Source: a bacterium
Lineage (GTDB): Bacteria; Actinomycetota; Acidimicrobiia; Acidimicrobiales; Bin134
Length of the DNA: 40,776 nucleotides
Direction: 5' to 3'
Assembly (NCBI GenBank): GCA_026709815.1
Contig: JAPOSH010000091.1
Span: 1 to 40,776, forward strand
The notes beneath the pieces were generated by a model. The model made no database searches, was not told the origin of the DNA, and saw only the letters and a program-made list of their open reading frames with translations. How positions within the stretch are numbered: position 1 is the stretch's first letter; each line of letters opens with the position of its first letter. This document shows, piece after piece, positions 27,648 to 37,100 of the stretch. A program made the position numbers and the translations under genes.

Positions 27648-27992
27648 TTAGAAGCGCTTCTCCTTGACCCGGGCGGCTCGACCGATGCGGTCGCGCAGGT
27701 AGTAGAGCTTGGCCCGGCGCACATCGCCGCGGGCCCCGACCTCGATCTTGGCGATGATGGGCGAGTGAACCGGAAAAGTGCGCTCCACTCCCACGCCGAA
27801 GCTCACCTTTCGAACGGTGAAGGTCTCCCGGACACCGCTGCCCTGTCGGCGGATCACCACCCCCTCGAAAATCTGGACCCGCTCTCGGCTGCCCTCCACA
27901 ACGCGGACATGCACCTTGACCGTGTCGCCGGGGCTGAACTCGGGGACGTCGGCTCGTCGGGTGCCGCGGTCAACGATGTCGGTGGGATTCAT
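27648..27992 (-). CDS. rplS: 50S ribosomal protein L19
   Basis: L19 lies at the 30S-50S interface. The 114-aa length and sequence are typical: [67 protein letters not shown], then [24 protein letters not shown] at the C-terminus. It follows trmD after 73 bases, the standard rpsP-rimM-trmD-rplS order. Confidence 0.98.
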   Translation of the reverse strand: MNPTDIVDRGTRRADVPEFSPGDTVKVHVRVVEGSRERVQIFEGVVIRRQGSGVRETFTVRKVSFGVGVERTFPVHSPIIAKIEVGARGDVRRAKLYYLRDRIGRAARVKEKRF

Positions 27993-28065
27993 GGTGCGCC
28001 TCTTGTGAGTACTTCAGCGCCCAACTCGGGCATCGGGGCGCGACGAGCCATCATACCCGGCTTGT

Positions 28066-28788
28066 TCATGCGAGGCCGAACTCTTCTAGGAGCGCTTGTT
28101 CGGCCCTGGTCAAACCACCGCGGGCCGCAACCAGGTCGGGGCGCAAGGCCGCCGTCCGAGACAGCGACTGGGCTCTCCGCCAGCGATCCACCCGACCATG
28201 ATCTCCCGACCTCAGCACATCGGGAACCGGCCAACCCCGGAATCGGGCCGGCCGGGTGTACTGGGGATGTTCCAGCAAACCCTCGCTGAACGACTCCTCG
28301 TCGGCCGACAGATCGTTTCCCAACACCCCGGGAACAAGCCGCCCCACCGCTTCGATGACCACCATCGCCCCCACCTCGCCGCCGGCCAGCACAAAGTCGC
28401 CGATGGAGAGCTCCCCGTCCGCCAGATGATCTCCAACTCGCTGATCCACCCCCTCGTAGCGGCCGCACAGCAGTGAGAATCCGCGGCCGGCGGCCAGCTC
28501 CCGGGCCGCGGCCTGGTCGAACCGGCGGCCCGTGGGACCCAGCAGAAACAGCGGTCGCGGCGGATCGGCTTGCTCGACCGCGTTGAAAAGGGGTTCCGGC
28601 ATCATGACCTTCCCCGCACCGCCGCCGAAGGGGGCATCGTCCACCGAGCGATGAGGATCGCCCGAGCCGGCTCTGAGATCGCGGACCCGCACATCCAGCC
28701 GTCCGTTGTCCACTGCCCTTCCTATGACGCCGAAGCCCAAGAACGCCTCCAGCATCGCCGGGAATATGGTGAAGACGTCGACTCTCAT
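28066..28788 (-). CDS. trmD: tRNA (guanine(37)-N1)-methyltransferase
   Basis: TrmD methylates G37 of tRNAs with SAM to prevent frameshifting. The 240-aa protein is of the trefoil-knot SPOUT class: MRVDVFTIFPAMLEAFL, then DDAPFGGGAGKVMMPEPLF, LLCGRYEGVDQRV and ELSIGDFVLAGGEVGAMV form the knotted SAM site. The C-terminal domain includes EHPQYTRPARFRGWPVPDVLRSGDH. The GGGxGMV motif reads GGGAGKV, a minor variation. It lies 10 bases after rimM. Confidence 0.97.
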   Translation of the reverse strand: MRVDVFTIFPAMLEAFLGFGVIGRAVDNGRLDVRVRDLRAGSGDPHRSVDDAPFGGGAGKVMMPEPLFNAVEQADPPRPLFLLGPTGRRFDQAAARELAAGRGFSLLCGRYEGVDQRVGDHLADGELSIGDFVLAGGEVGAMVVIEAVGRLVPGVLGNDLSADEESFSEGLLEHPQYTRPARFRGWPVPDVLRSGDHGRVDRWRRAQSLSRTAALRPDLVAARGGLTRAEQALLEEFGLA

Positions 28789-28798
28789 GGACCAACTC

Positions 28799-29257
28799 TC
28801 ATGGATCCCCGAACAACCCGTCCGGCCCGTCCACGATCAGCCGACCGCCCGATTGCCCGACAAGGAAGGTCAGCGGCACCAGCGCCCCGGACTCCAGCAC
28901 CAGGAGATCGCTGGCCGGGTTGGCCTGCACCGCCTCCACCCTTCCCCTTTCTGCTCCGTCGGCCTCGCACACCGTCATGCCGATCAGCTCATGGACCCAC
29001 AATTCGCCAGGATCGGATATGGGCTCGGCCCTCAGCGCCAGTCCGCGCCGAGCATCGGCCGCGTCCCGATCGCCGATCTCGGCAAACCGCATGATCCAGC
29101 GCTGTTGAAAGGCCCGAGCTTCGAGCAGGGTGAGCTCGCCGAGGTCGGTGGCGAGAACCGCTCCCTTCTCGAGCCGCTCGGTGCGGTTGGTCCACAGGGT
29201 GACCACCACCTCCCCCCGGATCCCGTGCGCCCGGTCGATGCGCCCGACTTCTAGCAG
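28799..29257 (-). CDS. rimM: Ribosome maturation factor RimM (probable CTG start or frame error at 5' end)
   Basis: RimM binds S19 and assists 30S head assembly. The track starts at GTG 29209, but the frame is open further upstream and encodes the missing family N-terminus LLEVGRIDRAHGIRGEV, which is conserved in RimM. The only start-like codon before the in-frame TAA is CTG 29257, with GAGGG nine bases before it; that gives 152 residues. The rest has LLEARAFQQRWIMRFAEIGDRDAAD and the PRC barrel (GELWVHELIGMTV, LLVLESGALVPLTFL). Alternatively, removing one T from the TTTT run at 29258-29261 would join the frame to an ATG at 29297. The gene identity is certain; the start is not. Confidence 0.9.
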   Translation of the reverse strand: MLEVGRIDRAHGIRGEVVVTLWTNRTERLEKGAVLATDLGELTLLEARAFQQRWIMRFAEIGDRDAADARRGLALRAEPISDPGELWVHELIGMTVCEADGAERGRVEAVQANPASDLLVLESGALVPLTFLVGQSGGRLIVDGPDGLFGDP

Positions 29258-29314
29258 AAAAGACGCCCTCGTTTACCAGCCACTGCACATCCGGCACCGG
29301 CCCTGGAGTGCGAT

Positions 29315-29356
29315 AACACCCGTTGATCAGTCGACAACACCCGTTGATCAGTCGAC
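29315..29356. repeat. 21-bp perfect tandem duplication across the khpA stop codon
   Basis: The 21-base unit aacacccgttgatcagtcgac is present twice without mismatch (29315-29335 and 29336-29356). On the minus strand the duplicated segment includes the last two codons and the stop codon of the KH-domain gene, so a second in-frame copy of the same Val-Asp-stop follows 21 bases downstream. The protein itself is not changed. Confidence 0.95.
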
Positions 29357-29668
29357 GAAATCAACGTCGATAGAACGGCCGTCCTTGCTGGCTGCGGCGC
29401 GCACAAGGGTGCGAATGGAGTTAGCCACTCGGCCCCGGCGACCGATGACCCGTCCCATATCCCCTTCGGCCACGGTGACTTCCAGCGTGATCGAGCCCTG
29501 TCGCTCGACTGCCTCCACCACCACCTCATCGGGGTTCTCCACCACCGACTTGACCAGGTACTCCAAAACGCTTCTTGCCGTCGGGACTTCGATAGCGTTG
29601 CCGTCTTCGTCGTCGAAGTCGTCGTCGGCGTAGACATCGCTGTCCGCTCCAAAATCATCGTCGCTCAT
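29348..29668 (-). CDS. khpA: KH-domain RNA-binding protein KhpA
   Basis: KhpA-type proteins are small single-KH RNA binders encoded between rpsP and rimM; in Gram-positives KhpA works with KhpB in cell elongation and RNA regulation. The 106-aa product starts with about 25 acidic residues (MSDDDFGADSDVYADDDF), longer than usual, then the KH fold: SVLEYLVKSVVENPDEVVVEAVERQGSITLEVTVAEGDMGRVIGRRGRVANSIRTLVRAAASKDGRSIDVDFVD, with GRRGR as the GxxG-type loop. Its start overlaps the rpsP stop by four bases. Confidence 0.94.
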   Translation of the reverse strand: MSDDDFGADSDVYADDDFDDEDGNAIEVPTARSVLEYLVKSVVENPDEVVVEAVERQGSITLEVTVAEGDMGRVIGRRGRVANSIRTLVRAAASKDGRSIDVDFVD

Positions 29669-30042
29669 GATTCCCCATCCTCAGCGTGCTCGTCTGCCTG
29701 CTCGTCACTTGGATCGAGGCCGTCAGATGCCTCAGCCGACGCGGCGGTGGTCACCTTGGCAACAGAAGCAGCCGCGGACCCGGCTTCCCCGGTGAACTCC
29801 GCCCACGCGCCCGATATGCCCAGCAGCTTCTGCACCCGCTCGCTGGGCTGGGCCCCGTGGCGGAGCCAGTGCAGCGCCCGCTCATTGTCAATCTCAATCA
29901 GAGAAGGCTCCAAGCGGGGGTTATAGGTCCCCAAGATCTCGATGAAGCGCCCATTGCGTGCTTTACGGGAATCGGCGGCCACCACTCGGTAGGTGGGCTG
30001 CTTCTTTTTGCCCATCCGCATCAGCCGGAGTCTTACTGCCAC
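29665..30042 (-). CDS. rpsP: 30S ribosomal protein S16 with C-terminal extension
   Basis: S16 is an early-binding 30S protein. GTG 30042 gives the family N-terminus MAVRLRLMRMGKKKQPTYRVVAADSRKARNGRFIEILGTYNP; the track start at 30153 adds 37 unrelated residues, and AAGGG lies upstream of the GTG. After the core (ALHWLRHGAQPSERVQKLLGISGAW) there is a tail of about 45 residues rich in Ala, Ser, Asp and Glu, as seen in actinobacterial S16. Length is 125 aa. It opens the rpsP-khpA-rimM-trmD-rplS run. Confidence 0.97.
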   Translation of the reverse strand: MAVRLRLMRMGKKKQPTYRVVAADSRKARNGRFIEILGTYNPRLEPSLIEIDNERALHWLRHGAQPSERVQKLLGISGAWAEFTGEAGSAAASVAKVTTAASAEASDGLDPSDEQADEHAEDGES

Positions 30043-30183
30043 TAGCCGGTCAGCCCTTCTGTCATCTCGGGTCCATTGGTCATACTGAGCCCGGTCGGCC
30101 CCGCCATCAGTGCCTTTTAAGGCACAACCCGGCACCAACCGCCGGATGGACACAAAACTCTACCCGCTGGGGCTCCCTGCGGG

Positions 30184-31614
30184 CTACCTCAGCGAGGAGA
30201 GATCGAATTGGCCGTCGTCCAACCCCGGCAAGGTGAGCTTGGGCTTGCCAGGTCTGCTCTGGCGGCCTCCCGGTGGAGTCACCCGGCTCCCCTTACGCCC
30301 CTTCTTGGACTTCTTGCGGGCTGAACCCGAGCCCTTGCCCCCCATCCGCTTCATCATCCGCTGCACTTCGCTGAACTGCCGCAAGAGCTGGGTGACCTCC
30401 GAGGGGCGGGTGCCCGAACCGGCCGCGATTCTCTGCCGCCGCGACCCGTCGATGACGCGGGGGGTGGCCCGCTCTTGGGGCGTCATCGAGCAGATGATGG
30501 CCTCAACCCGCTCGATGCGGTCATCTTCTATCTCGGCCTTGCGCAACTCGGGGGGAACGCCGGGGAGCATCCCCACCAAGTTCTGGAGCGAGCCCATCTT
30601 CTTGAGCTGGCGCATCTGCTCCAAGAAATCCTCCAGCGTGAACTCCCCCTCCAGCAATTTGGCCGCAGCCGCCTCGGCTTCAGCCTCCTCGTACACCTGC
30701 TCGGCCTTCTCCACCAGACTGAGCACGTCACCCATGCCAAGAATCCGACTGGCCACCCGGTCGGGGTGGAACAACTCGAACTCGTCAACCTTCTCGCCGG
30801 TGGAGGAAAAGGCGATGGGCCTTCCCACGACCTCCTTCACCGACAGGGCCGCGCCGCCGCGGGCATCGCCGTCCACCTTGGTGAGGATCACCCCGTCGAT
30901 CCCCAGAACCGCGTGAAACGCCTCTGCGGTGGTGACCGCATCCTGGCCAGTCATGGCATCGACGACCAAGAAGGTGTAATGGGGCTCGATGGCGCCGGAT
31001 ATCCGCCCCAGTTGGTCCATCATCTCCTCGTCGATGGCCAATCGCCCGGCGGTGTCGCAGATCACCACGTCTCGACCACCGGCCGCGGCCTCGGCCACGC
31101 CTTTTCGAGCCACGGCAATCGCATCAGAGGGCTCGCTGAACACCGGAACCTCGATGAAAGCACCCAGGGTGCGGAGCTGCTCGACCGCGGCAGGACGCTG
31201 CAAGTCGGCGCCTACCAGCATGGGGTTGCGGCCCTGCTGCTTGAACCAGGCGGCCAGCTTGGCCGCGTTGGTGGTCTTGCCCGATCCCTGAAGCCCGGCC
31301 AAAAGCACCACCGTGGGGGGTTTGGCCGGATGAGAGATTTCAAGAGTTTCGCCGCCCAGGGTGGCGATCAGCTCCTCGTGGACGAATTTGACCACTTGCT
31401 GGACCGGGTTCAGCGCCTTGTGAACCTCCGCTCCCACACACCGCTGCCGCACTCTGTCCTGGAATCCGCGGACCACATGGAGGTTCACGTCGGCGTCCAA
31501 GAGAGCCAGGCGGATTTCCCGCAGCACCTCGTCGACATCGCTTTCCCGCAGGGTCCCCAAACCCCGCATGCGCTTGAAGATGCCCTCGAATCGGTTGCTC
31601 AGCGTGTCGAACAT
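30184..31614 (-). CDS. ffh: Signal recognition particle protein Ffh
   Basis: Ffh is the SRP54 GTPase that, with 4.5S RNA, binds signal sequences of nascent membrane proteins. The N domain (about 1-90) starts MFDTLSNRFEGIFKRMRGLG; the G domain has GLQGSGKTTNAAKLA (G1, about 107), DTAGRLAIDEEMM (G3) and TKVDGDARGGAALSV (G4). The Met-rich M domain (about 300-440) contains GSLQNLVGMLPGVP, VIDGSRRQRIAAGSGTRPSEVTQLLRQF and RMMKRMGGKGS, the RNA-binding part. Length 476 aa includes a Lys/Arg/Gly tail. It lies 12 bases after ftsY. Confidence 0.97.
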   Translation of the reverse strand: MFDTLSNRFEGIFKRMRGLGTLRESDVDEVLREIRLALLDADVNLHVVRGFQDRVRQRCVGAEVHKALNPVQQVVKFVHEELIATLGGETLEISHPAKPPTVVLLAGLQGSGKTTNAAKLAAWFKQQGRNPMLVGADLQRPAAVEQLRTLGAFIEVPVFSEPSDAIAVARKGVAEAAAGGRDVVICDTAGRLAIDEEMMDQLGRISGAIEPHYTFLVVDAMTGQDAVTTAEAFHAVLGIDGVILTKVDGDARGGAALSVKEVVGRPIAFSSTGEKVDEFELFHPDRVASRILGMGDVLSLVEKAEQVYEEAEAEAAAAKLLEGEFTLEDFLEQMRQLKKMGSLQNLVGMLPGVPPELRKAEIEDDRIERVEAIICSMTPQERATPRVIDGSRRQRIAAGSGTRPSEVTQLLRQFSEVQRMMKRMGGKGSGSARKKSKKGRKGSRVTPPGGRQSRPGKPKLTLPGLDDGQFDLSSLR

Positions 31615-31626
31615 GAGCCGCTCAGG

Positions 31627-32751
31627 CTACGCGCTCGTGGTCATCGGGGACGAGGGCAGGGGCGGCGAGAACAGCGCCTCGACGAATTCATGGGCGTCGA
31701 ACGGCGCCAGATCGCTGATCCCCTCTCCCAGACCCACCAGCTTCACCGGGATTCCCAATTCGTCTTGCACCGCCATGACGATGCCGCCTTTGGCCGACCC
31801 GTCGAGCTTGGTGAGCACGACGCCGGTCAACTCAGCCGATTCGGTGAAGCGCTGCGCCTGGGCCAGGCCGTTCTGGCCGGTGCTGGCATCGATCACCAGC
31901 AGCACCTCGGTCACCGTTCCCGGCCCCTTGCCCGCCACCCGACGGATCTTTGACAGCTCTTCCATCAAATTGGTGCGGGTGTGCAAACGGCCGGCGGTGT
32001 CGGCCATGACCAGCGGCACGCCCGCCGCCGAAGCATGTTCGATAGCGTCGAAGATCACCGAGCTGGGATCGGCGCCTTCCGCGCCCCGCACCAGCTCAGC
32101 GCCCGCCCGATCAGCCCACTGTCCCAGCTGCTCGGCCGCTGCCGCCCGAAACGTGTCCCCGGCGGCCAGCACCGCCCTGCGGCCGCTCTGGGCCTCTCGA
32201 GCCGCCAGCTTGCCGATGGTGGTGGTCTTGCCCACCCCGTTCACGCCCGTGAAAAGCCATACTGCGGGATCACCTTCGGTGCTGAGCTCGAGGTCATGGC
32301 CTTGCAGGCTCTGGGTCATCTGAGCTTTGAGCATGGCCATCAGCTCCTCGGCGTCGACGACCCTGTTCGCCTTGGCCTGCTCCTTGAGCCGGTCTATGAG
32401 TGCTGTGGTCGTGGCGACGCCCGCGTCGGCCAAGATGAGCGCTTCTTCGAGCTCCTCCCAAGCAGCGTCGTCTATGCCCCGAGAAACCACCGACACCATG
32501 AAGCTCGAGAACGCCCCCCGGGCGGTGGAGAGCCGGTCGCGAATACGGGTCCGCTCCGGTTGGGGCCCCGTCCCCGGCGCCAGATCCGGTTCTGCCTCCG
32601 GGGCCTGCTCCGGTTCTGCTTCCCGCTCCGCTGCCTGCTCCGGGGCCTGCTCATTCCCGTGGCCATCCTCGGTTCCGACCTCGGGCTCGGGCGCGGCCTG
32701 ATCAACAGCCCCGGCCTGTTCGCCTTGTTTTCGCCGCCGGCGAAGCACCAC
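31627..32751 (-). CDS. ftsY: Signal recognition particle receptor FtsY
   Basis: FtsY is the membrane-associated SRP receptor GTPase. An acidic, low-complexity N-terminal region of about 80 residues with Glu-Pro-Ala repeats precedes the NG domain: RDRLSTARGAFSSFMVSVV, then TGVNGVGKTTTIGKLAAREA (G1), ADTAGRLHTRTNLMEEL (G3) and TKLDGSAKGGIVMAV (G4), closing with VGLGEGISDLAPFDAHEFVEALF. Length is 374 aa. The GTG start overlaps the stop of the protease gene by one base (TAGTG); a second GTG one codon later has better spacing from GAGGAG. Confidence 0.97.
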   Translation of the reverse strand: MVLRRRRKQGEQAGAVDQAAPEPEVGTEDGHGNEQAPEQAAEREAEPEQAPEAEPDLAPGTGPQPERTRIRDRLSTARGAFSSFMVSVVSRGIDDAAWEELEEALILADAGVATTTALIDRLKEQAKANRVVDAEELMAMLKAQMTQSLQGHDLELSTEGDPAVWLFTGVNGVGKTTTIGKLAAREAQSGRRAVLAAGDTFRAAAAEQLGQWADRAGAELVRGAEGADPSSVIFDAIEHASAAGVPLVMADTAGRLHTRTNLMEELSKIRRVAGKGPGTVTEVLLVIDASTGQNGLAQAQRFTESAELTGVVLTKLDGSAKGGIVMAVQDELGIPVKLVGLGEGISDLAPFDAHEFVEALFSPPLPSSPMTTSA

Positions 32752-34160
32752 TACTCCTCGCCCTGCCCATCGGTTTGCTGCGACACCGGACGAGAGCCGA
32801 TGACCACGGTGATCTCAAGGGGCGCGCCCTCGCGCACCACTTCCAGCCTCGCCTCGGTTCCCGGCACCCTGAACTGAACCTTGGCCGCCAGCTCGGTGAA
32901 GGTCGACACCGCCTCACCGTCTATGTTGACGATCAGGTCCCCTTCCTGCAATCCGGCCTCACCCGCGGGGGTGTCAGGCTCCACCTCGATGATCAGGGCA
33001 CCCGGTTCTCCGATTTCCGGGTCGGTTCCCCAGACTCCCAGGTAGCCGAGATCAGTGCTCTCGCCGTTCAGAATGCGCTGGACGATGTTCAAGGCGATGT
33101 CAGAAGGTATGGCAAAGCCCAGCCCGATGTTGCCGCTCACCTGACCGTCGGTCTGGATGAGGGTGTTCATACCGATAACCTGGCCGAAGCGGTTCGCCAG
33201 GGCGCCGCCCGAGTTGCCCGGGTTGATGGGAGCATCGGTTTGGATCATCTCGACGAATGCGCCGTCGCCCGTGCCCTCTCTGATCGCCCGGCCCACTGCG
33301 CTCACGATCCCGGAGGTCACCGACTGCTGCAATCCGAACGGGCTGCCCACCGCCACCGCCAACTGCCCGACCTCGACGGTCGAGCGGTCGGCAAAGACAG
33401 CAGGCCTGAGCGCCATGTCTGTGTCAACCCTCACCAAGCCGACGTCGATAGCCGGTGCAGCCCCAACCACCACTCCCTCGGCCCGAGTACCGTCGGCGAA
33501 CTGAACCCTGACCGCATCGGCATCGCCGAGCACATGGGCGTTGGTCAGAATCAGGCCGGATGCGTCGTAGATGATACCAGAGCCCTGCCCATATCTCGGC
33601 CGCTCCCCAGGGGGCTCCGTGCCGGAATCGGGGACGCCCTCATCAAGATCGGGAGGGATCGGAATCTCCTGGCCCGTCCTAGACGGGTTCACCTCGATGA
33701 GCACCACCGATGGAATGACCGCCCGGGCCACGGTCACCACCGGGTCGTCGGGCACGAAGGGGCTGTCCGGCTGATCAGAGCCTGTGGCGCCGTCCGAGCG
33801 AGGCTGTTCAGAGGGCGCCTCGGCCAACGGAGCTTGGAGCCGCGGTGCTGAGGCCGGAGCGCTTACCACCTGGGGCCCGGAGACCACAACCACTTCCGGC
33901 AACGGAGCGTCTCGGTTGAAGAAGATGCTGCCGACTCCGATGCCGATGCCGACCAATCCCACCACAGCCAGCAGCACCGAAGCCGCCAGCATGAAAACGA
34001 CAGGATTGCGGGATGGCGGGGATGGGCCTTCTCGGGGCGCCCAGGCGACCACCTCGCCGTCGCGCTGGTCAGGCAGATTGCCGGGCTGCTCGACGGGGCC
34101 TTCCAATTCCCACCCCAGGGGCGCCCACTCCGACCGGGGGTCTTCGGGCTCTGTGCTCAT
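32751..34160 (-). CDS. Membrane-anchored HtrA/DegP-type serine protease with PDZ domain
   Basis: The 469-aa protein has a cytosolic N-terminus of about 55 residues, one membrane span (VVFMLAASVLLAVVGLVGIGIGVGSIFF), a Pro/Ala/Ser linker, and an extracytoplasmic trypsin-like domain with the catalytic triad in ILTNAHVLGDADAV (His), DVGLVRVDTD (Asp) and NPGNSGGALANRFG (Ser). The C-terminal PDZ domain starts near residue 365 (YLGVWGTDPE, DTPAGEAGLQEGDLIVNIDG). It should degrade or handle misfolded envelope proteins. It is placed between smc and ftsY, 16 bases after smc and one base overlapping ftsY; in many actinobacteria smc and ftsY are neighbours without it. Confidence 0.95.
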   Translation of the reverse strand: MSTEPEDPRSEWAPLGWELEGPVEQPGNLPDQRDGEVVAWAPREGPSPPSRNPVVFMLAASVLLAVVGLVGIGIGVGSIFFNRDAPLPEVVVVSGPQVVSAPASAPRLQAPLAEAPSEQPRSDGATGSDQPDSPFVPDDPVVTVARAVIPSVVLIEVNPSRTGQEIPIPPDLDEGVPDSGTEPPGERPRYGQGSGIIYDASGLILTNAHVLGDADAVRVQFADGTRAEGVVVGAAPAIDVGLVRVDTDMALRPAVFADRSTVEVGQLAVAVGSPFGLQQSVTSGIVSAVGRAIREGTGDGAFVEMIQTDAPINPGNSGGALANRFGQVIGMNTLIQTDGQVSGNIGLGFAIPSDIALNIVQRILNGESTDLGYLGVWGTDPEIGEPGALIIEVEPDTPAGEAGLQEGDLIVNIDGEAVSTFTELAAKVQFRVPGTEARLEVVREGAPLEITVVIGSRPVSQQTDGQGEE

Positions 34161-34176
34161 GTTGCGCGGGGAGTCC

Positions 34177-37100
34177 TCAGCCTTGTCCGAGAAGTACCTT
34201 CGGCTCTGAGGCTACCACCGCTTTTTCGGAAAGCACCTTTGAGCTTCCACCCGGCTTCATGGACACGCCGTAGAGGCAGTCGGCTGCTTCCATCGTGCGC
34301 TTCTGGTGGCTCACAATGAGAAGCTGGGCATCGGCTCGGAACTCGTCAACGAGCTGCAGGAAGCGATGCAGATTGATGTCGTCAAGCGCGGCTTCCACCT
34401 CGTCCATGACATAGAAGGGCGATGGCCGGCTGCGGAAGACCGCGAAGAGGAAAGCCAGCGCGGTGAGCGATCTCTCCCCCCCTGAGAGCAGGCTCAATCG
34501 CCGGATGTTCTTGCCCGAAGGACGGGCCTCGATCTCCACCCCGGTGTCTAGCAGCGCGTCGGGCTGGGTGAGCCTCAGCTTGCCCTCGCCGCCGGGGAAC
34601 AGAGTCTGGAACAGGTCGGCGAAGTTGCGGGCCACGTCGGAATACGCCGAGGAGAACACGGAGATGATCTCCTCATCGATCTTGCGGATCACCTTGCGAA
34701 GCTCCCGGCGGCTTTGGCGGATGTCGTCGATCTGGCTCTGCGTGAACTCGTAGCGCTCCGACATCGCTTCGTATTCCTCCAACGCCAACGGGTTCACCGG
34801 CCCCATGATGCGCAGTTCTTGCTCGAGCGACCGGATGCGGTCAACGGGCGCAACGCCCTGCTCGAGGTCGGGGCACGGCGCGGCCACTGCTTCACCGGGC
34901 TCGCAGTCCAGCTCCCGGCGGCACCGGTCAACCGCGGCCTCGAGCCTGACGCCGGCCTCCGCCAGCTCGATCTCGACGCTGCGGTCCCGCTCTCGGCACC
35001 GTCCCAGCCTGGCTTCAGCCTCCGACCGCTGGCGGCGCAAATCCTCCAGCTGCCGGGCGGCCTCTCGCGCCGCTTGCGATTCCCGAGCCCTCCGCCCGCG
35101 AAACTCCTCAAGCTGTTGGCCGGTCTCCTGGGCCCTCTGAGCCACGAGCTGCATCATCTGGTCCACAACGGACAGCCGGAGGTCGATCGCCTGCCGACGG
35201 GAGGCGGCTTCAGCGCGGGCTTGGGCCATCTGGCTCAGCCGGCGCTCGACCTCTGCTCGCTGAGCGGTCAACAACCGGCGCCGTTCATCGATGCCTGCCG
35301 CTCTCACCTGGTAGTCAGAGCGGAGGCTGCCGGTGGCCTGGGACTTCTCGGCCAACTCCTGTCGGGCCCGGCCCATCTCCTCGGCGCGAGCCCGCTGCTC
35401 GGCCTCTTGCGCCTCATGCCGAGGCAGCTCCCGGCTCAGCTCCCCGACCCGGCGGCGATCCCCGTTGATCCTTTCGCCCAGCTCCTCGCAGCGGGGCCCG
35501 AGCGCGGCAATGCCCACCTCTGCATCACGAAGCTCTCGCTCTGTCGCCGCCGCCCGATCCCGAGCGCGGCTGACCGCATCAGACTGGCTGTCGGCCAGCT
35601 CTCGGGCCCGGGCCTCGCGTCGTCCGGCCTCCTCCCGACGGCTGTCCGCCGCGGCCAGCCGCTGCTCGCCCATCCGGACCGCTTCGGCCGCTCGGGCCGA
35701 GGCCAGCTCTGCGTCTTCCAGCAGGCCCTTGGTGGCCCCGGAGCGGCGAACCCCCACCCGCCATCCTGAAGGGGAGAAGCGGTCGCCCCGGCGCGTCACA
35801 ACCACAGAGGCGGGGTGGGCCGCCGCCGCCGCCGCCGCTTCCCTGCTGCTGTCCACCACCCCGACCCCGCCGACGAGGGCGTCGAGCAGCCGGTCCACCC
35901 CCGGCGCCGACGAGCGGACATGGCGCCGCAAGGGGGTGCCGACAACCGGAGACGAAGCCCCCGGCGCCGACGAGCCCAAAGCCAAGACCGCGCCGCTCAT
36001 ATTGTCGGCCTCCAGCGTCGCGACAGCCCTCATCGCCACCTCGGAGTCGGACGCCACCACGGCGGCAATCGCCTCCCCCGCGGCGGCCTCGAAAGCCTCC
36101 TCCCATCCCCTATCGATGTCGACGACGTCGAGCAGGACGCCCACCACGCCTTCGATGCCGACGAGGCGCTGTGCCCCTGACGCGTCGCGCGCCTCGTCCA
36201 ATGCCAGCGACAGCGCCTCCCGCCGGGCCTCCCAGGCCTGCCTCTGGCCGACCGCGTCGGCCAGCACCGCCCGCTCCTGCTCGCAAACGGCCCGGGCCTG
36301 CTCGCTCAGGCGCTCGGACGACTGATGCTCCTCTTGCCGGGATCGCTGAGAGGCTTCGGCCTCGGCGGCTTCGGACCAGTGCCGCTCCAGCTCTTCGACC
36401 AGTGCCTGCCGGCGCTGCTGCAGCTCCTGCAGGTTCCGGCGGAGGCGATCCGACTCTGCTTGATCCCGCAGGATGGAAGCCTCCAAGACCCTGATCTCGC
36501 CCTTGACACGCGGCACCTCTGAACCCGCTGCCGGCGGACGCTCATTTCCCCACTGCTCGTCGAACGACAGGCGGAGCTGTTCGAGCTCCTGCTCCGCATC
36601 GTCGAGGGCGGCCGCATCGGGCCCCAGAGCGGCCTCCGATTCCTCTGCCTCATGCAGCTGTTGGCCCAGACGGTCCGATTCGGCCTCCAACGAGGCCACC
36701 AAATCCTCATCCACCCCTGCACTGCGGTCGCGCAGCAGACGCAGTCGGCGCTCGGCCAACAGCGCCTCCAAGCCCCGCAGCCGCTCGGTCGACCCTTCAA
36801 AGCGCAGCAAGGCGCGGCCGGTGTCGGACCCGTCGGCCTCTGAGAGGCGGGCCTCGGCTGCGGCGAGTTCCCGGCCCAATGCCTCGACTCGCCCGGTGAT
36901 CTGCTGCGTCTCACGGCACCCGGATGCCTGATCTTGGGTCAATTGGCGAACCCGTCGGCGCAGCTGGTCGATCTCCCGCCCGGCGAGAAAGCGGCGAACG
37001 CCGCTCAACTCCGCCACCAGGCCGCCATGGCGCCTGACCGCCTCGGCCTGCCGTTCCAGAGGTTTCAGCTGGCGGCGTATCTCCCGCACCACGTCGGACA

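Noticed and set aside
28989-29297. 102-aa ORF starting ATG 29297 as the true rimM start region
   Set aside because: It is out of frame with RimM; kept only as the basis for the possible one-base error described under findings.
30110-30125. Palindrome gtgccttttaaggcac as the rpsP promoter or a terminator
   Set aside because: Stem of five to seven bases, no U-tract and no clear promoter spacing; not enough to call.
30475-31953. 492-aa plus-strand ORF opposite ffh and ftsY
   Set aside because: It is a shadow of the SRP genes; His/Gln/Gly-rich composition is typical of antisense frames in this genome.
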